Positions 1 through 7,461 of a stretch of 8,915 bases of DNA are shown one piece after another. The position numbers and the translations under genes were made by a program. This DNA is from JBBIKU01 sp037445245 (GTDB lineage Bacteria > Chloroflexota > Anaerolineae > Anaerolineales > Anaerolineaceae), in NCBI GenBank assembly GCA_037445245.1, contig JBBIKU010000099.1:1-8915 (forward strand), read 5' to 3'. Within the stretch, counting starts at the first letter, position 1. Every line of letters starts with the position of its first letter. The notes below the pieces were generated by a model, which worked only from the letters and a program-made list of their open reading frames with translations, made no database searches and was not told the origin of the DNA.

Positions 1-1028
1 TCGCTTTCGACCACTTCTTCCGGTGTCCGTGCCCCGAGCCCGGCGCCAGCCGACAGCACCTTATTGCCATAAGATTCAATCGTCTCATCTTGGAGAATGG
101 CGCCGCCGACAAAAGCCCATCGCGCCAGGCGTTCTGCCGCGGCGCGGTCGCGCCCGGTGGTGGTGGGGGAAGTCAATATCAACGTATCGGATAACAACCC
201 TGCCAGTAACATCCCTGCCAGATTCGGCGGTGCGCTTAATCCAGCATCTTCGATCCGCTCAGAAACCAGCGTGCTGGTGCTGCCGACCACATCCACCGTG
301 AAACGGATCGGTGTGTGGGTGGACTGATTCCCCAGTCTGTGGTGGTCCAAAACCTCCAGTAATTCGGCTTCTTCCAGCGAGGAAATCGATTGCTGCACCT
401 CATTGTGGTCGACCAAAATGACTTTGAGCCGGGGTGGATTTAATATGTCTCGCTGTCGACATATCCCCAGGTAGCGCCCGGCTTCATCCAACACCCAGAA
501 TTCGTCGTTTTCTTCCCGCAGCACACGGTTAATCACGTCGCGGATGCGAGTCGTTGCCTGAAAAGAAGGAATATCAGTGTCAGCCGCCTGCTTGCAGGGT
601 AAATCAAGCAAATCACCCAACTGCATTTCTTGATGACGCGGGTGCGGTCCCACCAGATGACTCAGGAGTTGAAAGAGGCTTCTGCCGGTAACCAGCCCGT
701 ATGGTTTGCCATCCGGGTTGACCACTGGTGCAATGCCACCGGTTCGGCTGGCAATCGCCCAGGCTTCGCGCAGCGGCTTATCGGGAGTGGTGGTATCCAG
801 CCGTCGCATCACCGATTGAAAACGCGGCGATGCATCGGTCAGTAATACCGGCGCTTCCAGCTTGAGATGCTTGAGCGCCCATGCAGTTTGGAGGTTAACC
901 GCCCCAGCGCGAGCTGCGACCGTATCCATGCCTTCGCGTTCCCGCAGCAGCCAGGCATAACCCATCGCAGAAGCGATCGAATCAGTATCCGGATTGACAT
1001 GACCAACCACATATATTGGTGACGACAT
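1..1028 (-). CDS. ppaC: Family II (manganese-dependent) inorganic pyrophosphatase with CBS domain pair, C-terminus cut by window edge
   Basis: Cytoplasmic enzyme predicted to hydrolyse PPi to two phosphates. The gene reads open from an ATG at 1028 to the window edge, giving 342 complete codons. The DHH-domain metal ligands are all visible: GHVNPDTDS at residues 9-17 (H10, D14, D16), VDHNE at 206-210, LDHH at 227-230 and SDT at 280-282, followed by the family-typical SPTTT at 287-291. Two CBS-like modules (about 70-122 and 138-197) are inserted inside the DHH domain between the first motif and VDHNE, as in nucleotide-regulated CBS-pyrophosphatases; a separate DRTGG domain is not evident. The DHHA2 domain with its SRK phosphate-binding motif should lie beyond the left edge. 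The start lies 23 nt after the molybdenum hydroxylase stop, with GAGG at 1041-1044 about 12 nt upstream, a rather long spacing. Regulation by adenine nucleotides through CBS is known for the family and is inferred here. The family call is secure. Confidence 0.93.
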   Translation of the reverse strand, partial: MSSPIYVVGHVNPDTDSIASAMGYAWLLREREGMDTVAARAGAVNLQTAWALKHLKLEAPVLLTDASPRFQSVMRRLDTTTPDKPLREAWAIASRTGGIAPVVNPDGKPYGLVTGRSLFQLLSHLVGPHPRHQEMQLGDLLDLPCKQAADTDIPSFQATTRIRDVINRVLREENDEFWVLDEAGRYLGICRQRDILNPPRLKVILVDHNEVQQSISSLEEAELLEVLDHHRLGNQSTHTPIRFTVDVVGSTSTLVSERIEDAGLSAPPNLAGMLLAGLLSDTLILTSPTTTGRDRAAAERLARWAFVGGAILQDETIESYGNKVLSAGAGLGARTPEEVVES

Positions 1029-1051
1029 CGACTCTGTTGACCTCGTTTACG

Positions 1052-4000
1052 CTATTTTTGTCTGACAGCCTGTATTGCCTCCCAGACTCGCGGCGGTGTT
1101 GCTGGATTGGCATCCACTTGAGCACCGCAGGCGTCCAGGATGGCATTGCCAACCGCTGGAGCGACACCGTCCATCGGAATTTCAGCCACAGCCTTAACCC
1201 CGAACGGATGAGAGGGCTCAAAGGTTTCAACAAACAAAGTAGTTAGTTCGGGCATCTCATTCGCCCGAAAGATATGGTAATCCACCAGGTCACGCTCGAT
1301 GGGGCTGCCTTTTTCGTCATAGCGCATCTCTTCGCACACCGCATAGCCAAGTGCCTGGGTCATCCCGCCCTCGATTTGCCCGGAAGCGGTCAGTGGATTG
1401 ACGATGACACCCGAATCAACCGCCATGACCAGTTTATCGACAACCACCTTTCCGGTTTCAATATCAACGGTGACCTCGGCAAATTGCGCCGCGAACGGAG
1501 GCGGTGACACCGGCGAAACGTAGGAATCAACCGCCATAATCTGCTCCTGGTTGGTGTGATGGAGCGCATTGTGCCCGATCTCAGCCAGGGTGACGCTTTT
1601 TCCGTCCGGGGCAACGGCTTTGCCCTCTTCTAAAATGATCTCATCCGCTGTGTACGGCGCTTCTTCTTTGTCGCCATACAACATCCGAATTGCGCGCTGC
1701 CGAATACGAGCGGCGACTTTTTCGGCGGCGCGCACCACCGCCGTGCCGGAGATGTAGGTCGTGCTGGAAGCATACGCCCCCTTATCAAAAGGTGTAAAAT
1801 CGGTGTCCGAAGAGTAGATCAGGATGTCTTCAAGTCTGACTCCCAATACTTCCGCCGCCAATTGCGCCAGAACGGTATCCGAACCGGTGCCCAGATCTGT
1901 CGCGCCGACCAGCAAATTGAACGACCCATCGTCGTTCATCTTGATGCTGGCACCGCCCAAATCAAGATAAGGGATCGCAGTTCCCTGCATCACCAGCGCA
2001 ACGCCGATTCCCCTACGCAGGTGGGGTTTTCCTGGGACACTACGCCATTGAGGATCAGGGTATTTCTGCTCCCAGCCAATGGCAGCTTTGCCTTGATGAA
2101 CGCATTCCTCCAATCCGACCGTGTGAATGATTTCGGGACGAGGTTCGCGCCCTTCGCTCCAGGCAGTGCTGAAAGGATGCAACTCACCCGCTCGCAATGC
2201 ATTTTTGAGACGAAATTGAATCGGGTCCATACGCAGATCACGTGCAATGCGCTCCATCTGTCGTTCGACGGACCAAAAGCCCTGCGGTACCCCATAGCCG
2301 CGAAAAGCGCCTGCCGGGGGGTGGTTGGTGTAAACAACATCTGCATAAAAGCGGATGTTGGGTGATTTGCGGTACTCGCCGTCTCCAACGTAAAGCGCCA
2401 TAGCTTTATGTCCGGTGTTCCCAGTTACGGTGAGCGCATGGCAACCATAAGCACCAGTATCCGACAGGCAGTACATGGCATTTGCCGTGATCGTTCCATC
2501 GCGCTTGACGCCGGTCTTCAAGCGAATGCGCATGGGGTGACGCGAACGAGCGGCAATAAATTCTTCTTCCCGTGTGTATTCATAGCGCACCGGTTTGCCG
2601 GTGGCAATGGTAAGGTGAGCGGCGACATCTTCGACGAGCACTTCCTGTTTGCCACCAAAACCGCCGCCAATGCGAGGTTTGATCACACGAATCCGCTTGA
2701 TGGGCAGTCCCAGCACCGGCGCCAGTTGGCGGCGGGCGTGGAATGGTACCTGGGTGCTGGTACGAATGACCAATCGATCATCCTCATCCCAGTAGCTGAT
2801 CACCACATGTGGCTCGATATGAGCCTGTTGCACTTTTGGAACTTCGTAATCGAATTCATAGATTTTATCGGCTTCTGCGAAGCCTTTTTCGACATCGCCG
2901 ATATCAATTCGAATGTGCGCTGCAAGATTTTTCGAAGGGTCCGATTCGGCAAAATTGACGTATTCTGGCTCATCATGCAGGATTTGAGCGCCCTCCGCCA
3001 TTGCATCTGCCGCATCTAGAACGGCAGGCAGCACTTCGTACTCAACCTCGATCAATTCCATTGCCGTCTTGGCAATTTCTTCGTTCTCGGCAGCAATAAA
3101 TGCCACTCGGTCGCCGACAAAACGTACCTTTTTATCCAACGAAAAGGTATCCAGTGGACCGGGAATGGGATCGGATTGTCCCGCTGTCGAATAAACAACC
3201 CGTGGCACGTCTTTGTAGGTCAACACAGTTGCAACGCCGGGCAATGCAAGTGCTTTTTCAACGTTGATGTTTTTGATCAGGGCGTGGGCGTGCGGGCTGC
3301 GCAGCACTTGGGCGATCAACGTACCGCGCATTTCAATATCATCAGTGAATGCCGGTTTGCCTTGTACCAGTTTAACCGCATCGACCTTGGCTTCAGGCTG
3401 TCCCACTTTTTTCCAGGTTTTGGTTTTTGAAGTTACCCACATCTGCGGCATAACCCGTGCTTGTGTGGCTACGCCTCTGTCGGGGAAAGTGTCCTCAAAC
3501 GGCGCGGCGGGTGGTTGGATTCCAGCTTCTGGGGTAGGTTCAAACGGTAAATATGCTTCTTCCGTATGTATTGGTGGAACATCTTCACCTCTCAAGATTG
3601 CCGCCGCCCGCAAAATGGCTTGCACCGGTTTCAGGTAACCCGTGCAACGGCATAGAATGCCGGAAAGCGCCTCTCGCACTTCCTCCTCTGTGGGTGCGGA
3701 ATTATGCGCGAGCAGGCTTTTGGCAGCCAGTACCATCGCCGGCGTGCAGTAGCCACATTGAATAGCTCCGGTCTCCACAAATGCCTGTTGAATTACATGT
3801 AATCCCTCTGTTTTTCTCCAACCATGATCTGGATACTCCCCGATACCCTCGATGGTTGTAATCTCGTGCCCATCTGCCTGGGCAGCGAGCATGCAGCATG
3901 AATTGATCGCAACGCCGCCTAAAAGAACGGCACAAGCGCCACACTCTCCCTGTGAGCACCCGCCGAATTTTGCCCCAAAATAACCTTCTTTTCGTAAGCG

Positions 4001-4072
4001 CATTAAAAGGGTTTCGGCTGGTGAGACTTCCCACTCTTTCGTAACCCCATTAATCCGAACGGAGATGATCAT
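1052..4072 (-). CDS. Xanthine dehydrogenase-family hydroxylase: fused [2Fe-2S] and molybdopterin-binding subunit
   Basis: A 1006-residue molybdenum hydroxylase that joins two normally separate subunits. Residues 1-155 are the iron-sulfur part: a plant-type [2Fe-2S] site with C39, C44, C47 and C59, then the helical second cluster domain with C106, C109, C141 and C143 (CGYC and CRCTGY). A linker (about 156-220) leads into the aldehyde oxidase/xanthine dehydrogenase a/b hammerhead domain (about 225-360) and the Moco-binding domains, with GGGFGGKQ at 469-476, AFRGYG at 589-594 and VKAVAEIP near the C-terminus, where E964 is the likely catalytic glutamate. It should hydroxylate a heterocycle or aldehyde with water-derived oxygen and pass electrons through both clusters to a FAD partner, here the gene just upstream (34 nt away). 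No signal peptide is seen, so it is probably cytoplasmic. AAGGAG at 4081-4086, 8 nt before the ATG, supports the start. The substrate cannot be told from sequence; it lacks the AYRCSFR loop of form I CO dehydrogenase. Confidence 0.93.
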   Translation of the reverse strand: MIISVRINGVTKEWEVSPAETLLMRLRKEGYFGAKFGGCSQGECGACAVLLGGVAINSCCMLAAQADGHEITTIEGIGEYPDHGWRKTEGLHVIQQAFVETGAIQCGYCTPAMVLAAKSLLAHNSAPTEEEVREALSGILCRCTGYLKPVQAILRAAAILRGEDVPPIHTEEAYLPFEPTPEAGIQPPAAPFEDTFPDRGVATQARVMPQMWVTSKTKTWKKVGQPEAKVDAVKLVQGKPAFTDDIEMRGTLIAQVLRSPHAHALIKNINVEKALALPGVATVLTYKDVPRVVYSTAGQSDPIPGPLDTFSLDKKVRFVGDRVAFIAAENEEIAKTAMELIEVEYEVLPAVLDAADAMAEGAQILHDEPEYVNFAESDPSKNLAAHIRIDIGDVEKGFAEADKIYEFDYEVPKVQQAHIEPHVVISYWDEDDRLVIRTSTQVPFHARRQLAPVLGLPIKRIRVIKPRIGGGFGGKQEVLVEDVAAHLTIATGKPVRYEYTREEEFIAARSRHPMRIRLKTGVKRDGTITANAMYCLSDTGAYGCHALTVTGNTGHKAMALYVGDGEYRKSPNIRFYADVVYTNHPPAGAFRGYGVPQGFWSVERQMERIARDLRMDPIQFRLKNALRAGELHPFSTAWSEGREPRPEIIHTVGLEECVHQGKAAIGWEQKYPDPQWRSVPGKPHLRRGIGVALVMQGTAIPYLDLGGASIKMNDDGSFNLLVGATDLGTGSDTVLAQLAAEVLGVRLEDILIYSSDTDFTPFDKGAYASSTTYISGTAVVRAAEKVAARIRQRAIRMLYGDKEEAPYTADEIILEEGKAVAPDGKSVTLAEIGHNALHHTNQEQIMAVDSYVSPVSPPPFAAQFAEVTVDIETGKVVVDKLVMAVDSGVIVNPLTASGQIEGGMTQALGYAVCEEMRYDEKGSPIERDLVDYHIFRANEMPELTTLFVETFEPSHPFGVKAVAEIPMDGVAPAVGNAILDACGAQVDANPATPPRVWEAIQAVRQK

Positions 4073-4080
4073 GGTGTCTT

Positions 4081-4086
4081 CTCCTT
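4081..4086 (-). promoter_or_regulatory. Ribosome binding site of the molybdopterin subunit gene
   Basis: AAGGAG on the minus strand, 8 nt before the ATG at 4072. It lies in the 34-nt spacer after the FAD-subunit stop and is the strongest Shine-Dalgarno in this half of the window, consistent with independent initiation within a polycistronic message. Confidence 0.7.
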
Positions 4087-4106
4087 GCTGATATTCAGTG
4101 TATTGG

Positions 4107-4844
4107 TTAGTTAAGTAATCGTTGTATGAGTGTTTTTATTATTTTTAGTTTATATGTGAAGAGATTTGTTTTGTAGTAATGGCTACACGCATTTTCAACT
4201 CTAGACTCAATATCGATTGTGCCGCTTCCATCCAGCACCAACAGTGGCGCCGCGCCAAAACCGCACACAGCCGCTCGAATCCGCCCAGAGCGCCAGCGGC
4301 ATACCGCCACGCCCACCAGGGGCACATCCACCGGTGTTCTGCCCACAAATTCGGCTTTGACCGTCACATCTGTCGGAAGCCACACCTGGATGATCAATTT
4401 ACCTGGAACCTTCGAGCGATTTGGCAGCCATTCGCCAAGCGAATTCTTTACGTCTCCAGGCTGCCACAGCATGAACGCCTCCATAGCACTCAACACGGTC
4501 GCCAGGGGTGACCGTCCGTCCCCGGAGACTAGCGCCCCTGCAATCGTTGCCACCTGGCGAAGGTTTACATTCGCTTCCAGCGCCGCAGCCTGCCGCAAGG
4601 CATCCGCTAACAATGGGCTATCCACCAGCGCTTGAAGCGTAGTCGTAGCGCCGATCACCAGTTGAGCGTCCTGCTTTTCAATCTTGTCGAGCGGCAAATC
4701 CTGCAAATCGACGACCGCCAGATTTTCTGTCGCCTGCCGGCTTAACACTGTACCACCCCCAAGCGGCACGGTTTTGGGTTTCTGCCGCCCAAGTAACTGT
4801 AGCGCCGCCTCGACTGTCTTTGGACGATGATATTCCACGATCAT
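4107..4844 (-). CDS. FAD-binding subunit of xanthine dehydrogenase-family molybdenum hydroxylase (CoxM/XdhB-like)
   Basis: A 245-residue flavoprotein subunit expected to take electrons from the iron-sulfur clusters of the hydroxylase encoded next and pass them to an acceptor. It begins with the family-typical Y-x-RPKTVEAAL (residues 5-15). The FAD pyrophosphate loops are PLGGGTVLS (27-35) and TIAGALVSGDGRSPL (100-114); the latter replaces the commoner TIGGN form. GFGAAPLLVLDG (195-206) marks the CO dehydrogenase flavoprotein C-terminal domain. The start is supported by AAGGGG at 4851-4856, 6 nt before the ATG, and follows the LLM gene stop by 26 nt. The last 20 or so codons are strikingly AT-rich: positions 4107-4170 contain 14 G/C in 64 bases. 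The tail is rich in K, I, N and L, yet it still resembles the usual closing helix of the family (Y, then basic residues and L-x-x-R). At 245 residues it is shorter than CoxM-type subunits of about 280-300, but it looks intact. The natural electron acceptor is unknown. Confidence 0.88.
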   Translation of the reverse strand: MIVEYHRPKTVEAALQLLGRQKPKTVPLGGGTVLSRQATENLAVVDLQDLPLDKIEKQDAQLVIGATTTLQALVDSPLLADALRQAAALEANVNLRQVATIAGALVSGDGRSPLATVLSAMEAFMLWQPGDVKNSLGEWLPNRSKVPGKLIIQVWLPTDVTVKAEFVGRTPVDVPLVGVAVCRWRSGRIRAAVCGFGAAPLLVLDGSGTIDIESRVENACSHYYKTNLFTYKLKIIKTLIQRLLN

Positions 4845-4870
4845 TATTTGCCCCTTTTCTCAATAATCAA

Positions 4871-5869
4871 TCACTGTTGGGCAAAGGTATCGATCAATAA
4901 CCGCACGTCACCACCCACCGGATAAAGAATCGGGCAGGTGCAGCCGCATTTCTTGTATTCGGCAACCTTCTTGCGCGCTTCCTCCGGTGTGCCCGACGCC
5001 GTCACGCGGTGAATCAAATCTTCGGGCACAAGATGCTTTGCCTTTTGAATCTGCTCGTGGGTGGCGGGCCAGCCCAGGATGGCTTGAATTTTTTCCACCA
5101 CGTCCTGCGAGACGCCTGAGGCTTTTGCAATGTGCGGTTGCTGAGCCAGGTATTGGGTGAGTAACTCGCGGCTGGTGTCGATTGCCTTTTCGCTATCCGG
5201 ATCAACCGAGCAGACGATCAATTGCGGGCGATCAATGTCATCAAGCTTTCTGCCGGCTGAACGCGCCCCCTCTTCCAGCAATTCTAGCGCTTTATCGTTG
5301 TAATGCGGCGGGACGCAATAATTCAAAACCACACCGTCGGCAATCTCGCCGGTCAACCGCATCATCTGATCGGCAGTGGCGCCGATATAAATGGGCACAC
5401 TGCGCGGTTCGCGACGACCGTGCACAACATCCAGCTCAATCTCGCTCACATGAATGAACTCGCTGTGGAAGGTCACCCGCTCCATATTGAGCAGCCGCCG
5501 CAGTACCGTGACCGTGTCGCGCATGGCTGCCAGAGGCTTTTTACGCTCAATACCAACATTGCGCGCCAGTGGATCCCACCAAGCGCCAATACCGCAGATG
5601 ATGCGGTTGGGTGCAAGATCATCCAGTGTCAAGAAGGTCGACGCCAGCAATCCGATGTTGCGAGTCCAGTTGTTGATGACACCTGATCCTACTTGGATTC
5701 TCTCCGTCACAGCAGCGTAAGCCGCCATAGGGACGATTGCATCTCGCACCAAACGGCTCTCTGCCTGCCAGACGGCTTCGAACCCGCGTTTTTCAGCGTA
5801 ACGAACGTAATCCAGCCCGTCGCGCAAATCGTGAGCGTCCTGCAAATACAACGCAACCCGTTCGGTCAT
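4871..5869 (-). CDS. LLM-class (luciferase-like) oxidoreductase, Mer-like, probably F420-dependent
   Basis: A 332-residue TIM-barrel protein of the bacterial luciferase-like superfamily. Visible family hallmarks are the N-terminal strand with AEKRGFEAVWQAES (residues 25-38), IQVGSGVINNWTRN (58-71) followed by the STFLTLDDL helix, GIGAWWDP (93-100), PIYIGATADQMMRLTGEIADG (159-179) and the C-terminal VTASGTPEEARKKV (289-302). The order and spacing resemble archaeal methylenetetrahydromethanopterin reductase (Mer) and related F420-dependent enzymes. It probably transfers hydride between reduced F420 and an organic substrate in the cytoplasm. Its position directly behind cofC, with the start codon overlapping the cofC stop as ATGA, supports F420 over FMN as cofactor. 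A GGAGG at 5874-5878 lies 4 nt before the ATG. The true substrate is unknown; a Mer function would need a tetrahydromethanopterin or folate pathway not seen here. The family call is firm and the cofactor call is inferred. Confidence 0.88.
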   Translation of the reverse strand: MTERVALYLQDAHDLRDGLDYVRYAEKRGFEAVWQAESRLVRDAIVPMAAYAAVTERIQVGSGVINNWTRNIGLLASTFLTLDDLAPNRIICGIGAWWDPLARNVGIERKKPLAAMRDTVTVLRRLLNMERVTFHSEFIHVSEIELDVVHGRREPRSVPIYIGATADQMMRLTGEIADGVVLNYCVPPHYNDKALELLEEGARSAGRKLDDIDRPQLIVCSVDPDSEKAIDTSRELLTQYLAQQPHIAKASGVSQDVVEKIQAILGWPATHEQIQKAKHLVPEDLIHRVTASGTPEEARKKVAEYKKCGCTCPILYPVGGDVRLLIDTFAQQ

Positions 5870-6516
5870 CTTGCCTCCGTTTTGACTGTTTGTGGATTGA
5901 ACTTGCTCAACAACGATGTGCTACCGTTCACATCCCTGATGGCAAAAAAGTCCACCGGTGTATCCAAATCCTTTCCCAGTATAGGCGAACCAACTTGATG
6001 CACCCGGATGCCACGTTCAACCGCCTGGGCGGTATGCCGCAAAAACGAGTCTTCGCCAAAGCAATAATCCAATATCCCTGCCGGTGACAGGTACAGCGCG
6101 TTGGTGCCTTTACCCCACCGATCAGGGGCAATCAGCACTTCGGGGGGTATTGTCGCATGCTGAAGAAAAAACTGCACCGCTTCGCGGTTCAATAACGGCA
6201 AGTCAGCCGGCAAGATCAACACCCTGCTGGCGCCGCTACCCCGTGCAATTGAAGTTGCCCGTCTCAAGGCGGCGTTTAAACCGGCGTTTTCCTCATTAGT
6301 CCAATAGACGTTAGACAGGGTGGCAATCGCAGCAACAGCGGGGTCGCGGCTCACAATGACCACATTATCAATCTCAGGCAACGTTGAAAGCACTGTAAGG
6401 GTGTTTAGCAACATGAGCCGATTTAATAACAGGCGATCATCCGCAGCAAGCACGGAAGAGAGCCGCGACTTGCCCTCCGCCAGCGGTTTAACCGGAACGA
6501 TCGCCCACAGTGTCAT
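5866..6516 (-). CDS. cofC: 2-phospho-L-lactate (or phosphoenolpyruvate) guanylyltransferase
   Basis: A 216-residue nucleotidyltransferase of the F420 pathway (CofC/FbiD). It condenses GTP with 2-phospholactate or PEP, releasing PPi and giving an unstable guanylyl intermediate used by CofD. Motifs visible: AIVPVKPLAEGKSRL (residues 5-19), the GTP-binding start; GLNAAL (79-84); ILPADLPLL (101-109) with the metal-binding Asp; APDRWGKGTNAL (130-141); FGEDSFLRH (153-161); and DLDTPVD (183-189). Length is normal. The ATG lies 15 nt after the cofD stop and is preceded by GAGGTG at 6525-6530, 8 nt away. The stop overlaps the start of the LLM gene by 4 nt. Which phospho-acid is used (2-phospholactate, PEP or 3-phosphoglycerate) varies between lineages and cannot be decided here by eye. 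The last 20 residues (from about 197) extend past the conserved core and look non-conserved. Confidence 0.93.
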   Translation of the reverse strand: MTLWAIVPVKPLAEGKSRLSSVLAADDRLLLNRLMLLNTLTVLSTLPEIDNVVIVSRDPAVAAIATLSNVYWTNEENAGLNAALRRATSIARGSGASRVLILPADLPLLNREAVQFFLQHATIPPEVLIAPDRWGKGTNALYLSPAGILDYCFGEDSFLRHTAQAVERGIRVHQVGSPILGKDLDTPVDFFAIRDVNGSTSLLSKFNPQTVKTEAR

Positions 6517-6524
6517 TTCCAGAA

Positions 6525-6530
6525 CACCTC
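6525..6530 (-). promoter_or_regulatory. Ribosome binding site of cofC
   Basis: GAGGTG on the minus strand, 8 nt before the cofC ATG at 6516. It lies in the 14-nt stretch immediately after the cofD stop codon (6532-6534), so ribosomes ending cofD pass over it; this fits translational coupling of cofD and cofC. Confidence 0.6.
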
Positions 6531-6531
6531 T

Positions 6532-7461
6532 TCATAGTCTGGCGCAGTATTCCAGAATTTCCTGCGCCAGGCGTTTCCGGTCGTTCGAATCGACCATGAG
6601 AATATTCGTTGCAAATGGTATTATACCCCAGCGGGCAATGTCATTCACCTCACCATGGTCAGCAGTGTCCAAAACAAAACCGTTGAGTAGCCCCAAATAC
6701 GTGTGCGCAACCGCAGAAGCTGAGGGGGCAATCCCCATTTCACGATACATTTTTGCCGCCGGTCCTTTGATAGCCCGTCCGGCAATGATGGGAGACACCG
6801 CTAATACTTTTTTTGCCGCCAGCGTATCTCGAATACCCCCAATTGCCAGGATCGGATTAATGCTCACCCAGGGATTAGAAGGACAAATGATGGCTACATC
6901 CGCTCTGCGGATGGCTTCCAGCACGCCAGGGGCCGGCTCTGCTGCCTTTGCCCCTTCGAAATGAATGGCGCGCAGCACCGGCTCACAGCGGTGACGAACG
7001 AAGTATTCCTGAAAATCAAGCACCCCACCATCCTTTAATTCGATTCGGGTTGCGACCGGATCATCGCTCATCGGGATGACGGCAATTGAAATACCCCAGC
7101 TTTGGCAAAAATCTGCCGTTATCTGGCTTAAAAGCTGTCCGTTCCGCAGACGACGGGTTCGCTCAAGATGGGTTGCCAGATCAAGGTCTCCCAGTCGAAA
7201 CCAGGTCGGCGCGCCCAGCTTTCGAAGCGTCTCCATCACATTCCAGTGTTCACCGCTGCGTCCCCAACCGGTCTCAGAATTTGACATGCCCGCCAGCGTA
7301 TAGCAGACCGTGTCCAGATCAGGGCAGATTTTCAAGCCAAAATGGGTAAAGTCATCACCGGTATTAACAATAACCTGCAAATCCTCGGCTGGAAGGCATT
7401 TTGCCAAGCCGTATACCATTTTGGCGCCACCCACACCGCCGGCAAGCGCAACCACACGCAT
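6532..7461 (-). CDS. cofD: 2-phospho-L-lactate transferase (LPPG:FO transferase)
   Basis: A 309-residue enzyme that transfers the phospholactyl (or phosphoenolpyruvyl) group from the CofC product to FO, giving F420-0 or dehydro-F420-0 and GMP. Clear CofD/FbiA motifs: ALAGGVGGAK at residues 5-14 (nucleotide-binding start), VNTGDDF (32-38), the FO-contacting CPDLDTVCYTLAGM segment (near 46-59), GDLDLATH, CPSNPWVSINPIL and SPIIAGRAIKGPAAK in the C-terminal half. Length is typical and no key segment is missing. The ATG at 7461 is preferred: GGAGG at 7469-7473 is 7 nt away, and the stop of the upstream 2H gene overlaps it as TGATG. A GTG one codon earlier (7464) would add one residue but leaves only 4 nt to the Shine-Dalgarno. 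The tight coupling with the 2H gene above and cofC below puts it at the centre of the F420 operon. Confidence 0.95.
   Translation of the reverse strand: MRVVALAGGVGGAKMVYGLAKCLPAEDLQVIVNTGDDFTHFGLKICPDLDTVCYTLAGMSNSETGWGRSGEHWNVMETLRKLGAPTWFRLGDLDLATHLERTRRLRNGQLLSQITADFCQSWGISIAVIPMSDDPVATRIELKDGGVLDFQEYFVRHRCEPVLRAIHFEGAKAAEPAPGVLEAIRRADVAIICPSNPWVSINPILAIGGIRDTLAAKKVLAVSPIIAGRAIKGPAAKMYREMGIAPSASAVAHTYLGLLNGFVLDTADHGEVNDIARWGIIPFATNILMVDSNDRKRLAQEILEYCARL

Noticed and set aside
250..850. DRTGG domain in the pyrophosphatase, suggested by an RTGG string at residues 95-98
   Set aside because: The string falls inside the first CBS module, and there is no room for a separate DRTGG domain between the two CBS modules.
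1862..3019. Long plus-strand open frames (about 167 and 203 codons) opposite the molybdopterin subunit gene
   Set aside because: They lie wholly antisense to a strongly conserved coding sequence and their translations show no recognisable domain; they are shadows of the minus-strand gene.
1052..4072. Aerobic carbon monoxide dehydrogenase large subunit
   Set aside because: The AYRCSFR active-site loop of form I CoxL is absent; the corresponding place reads AFRGYG, and the Fe-S domain is fused to the chain, unlike CoxL.
4073..4106. Terminator or promoter in the 34-nt spacer between the FAD and Moco subunit genes
   Set aside because: I see no stable hairpin with a T-run and no convincing -35/-10 pair; the AT-rich stretch is inside the coding region and the spacer mostly holds a ribosome binding site.
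6320..6964. Plus-strand open frame of about 214 codons across the cofC/cofD junction
   Set aside because: It is antisense to two genes with clear family motifs, and its Ser/Arg/Ala-rich translation resembles no family.
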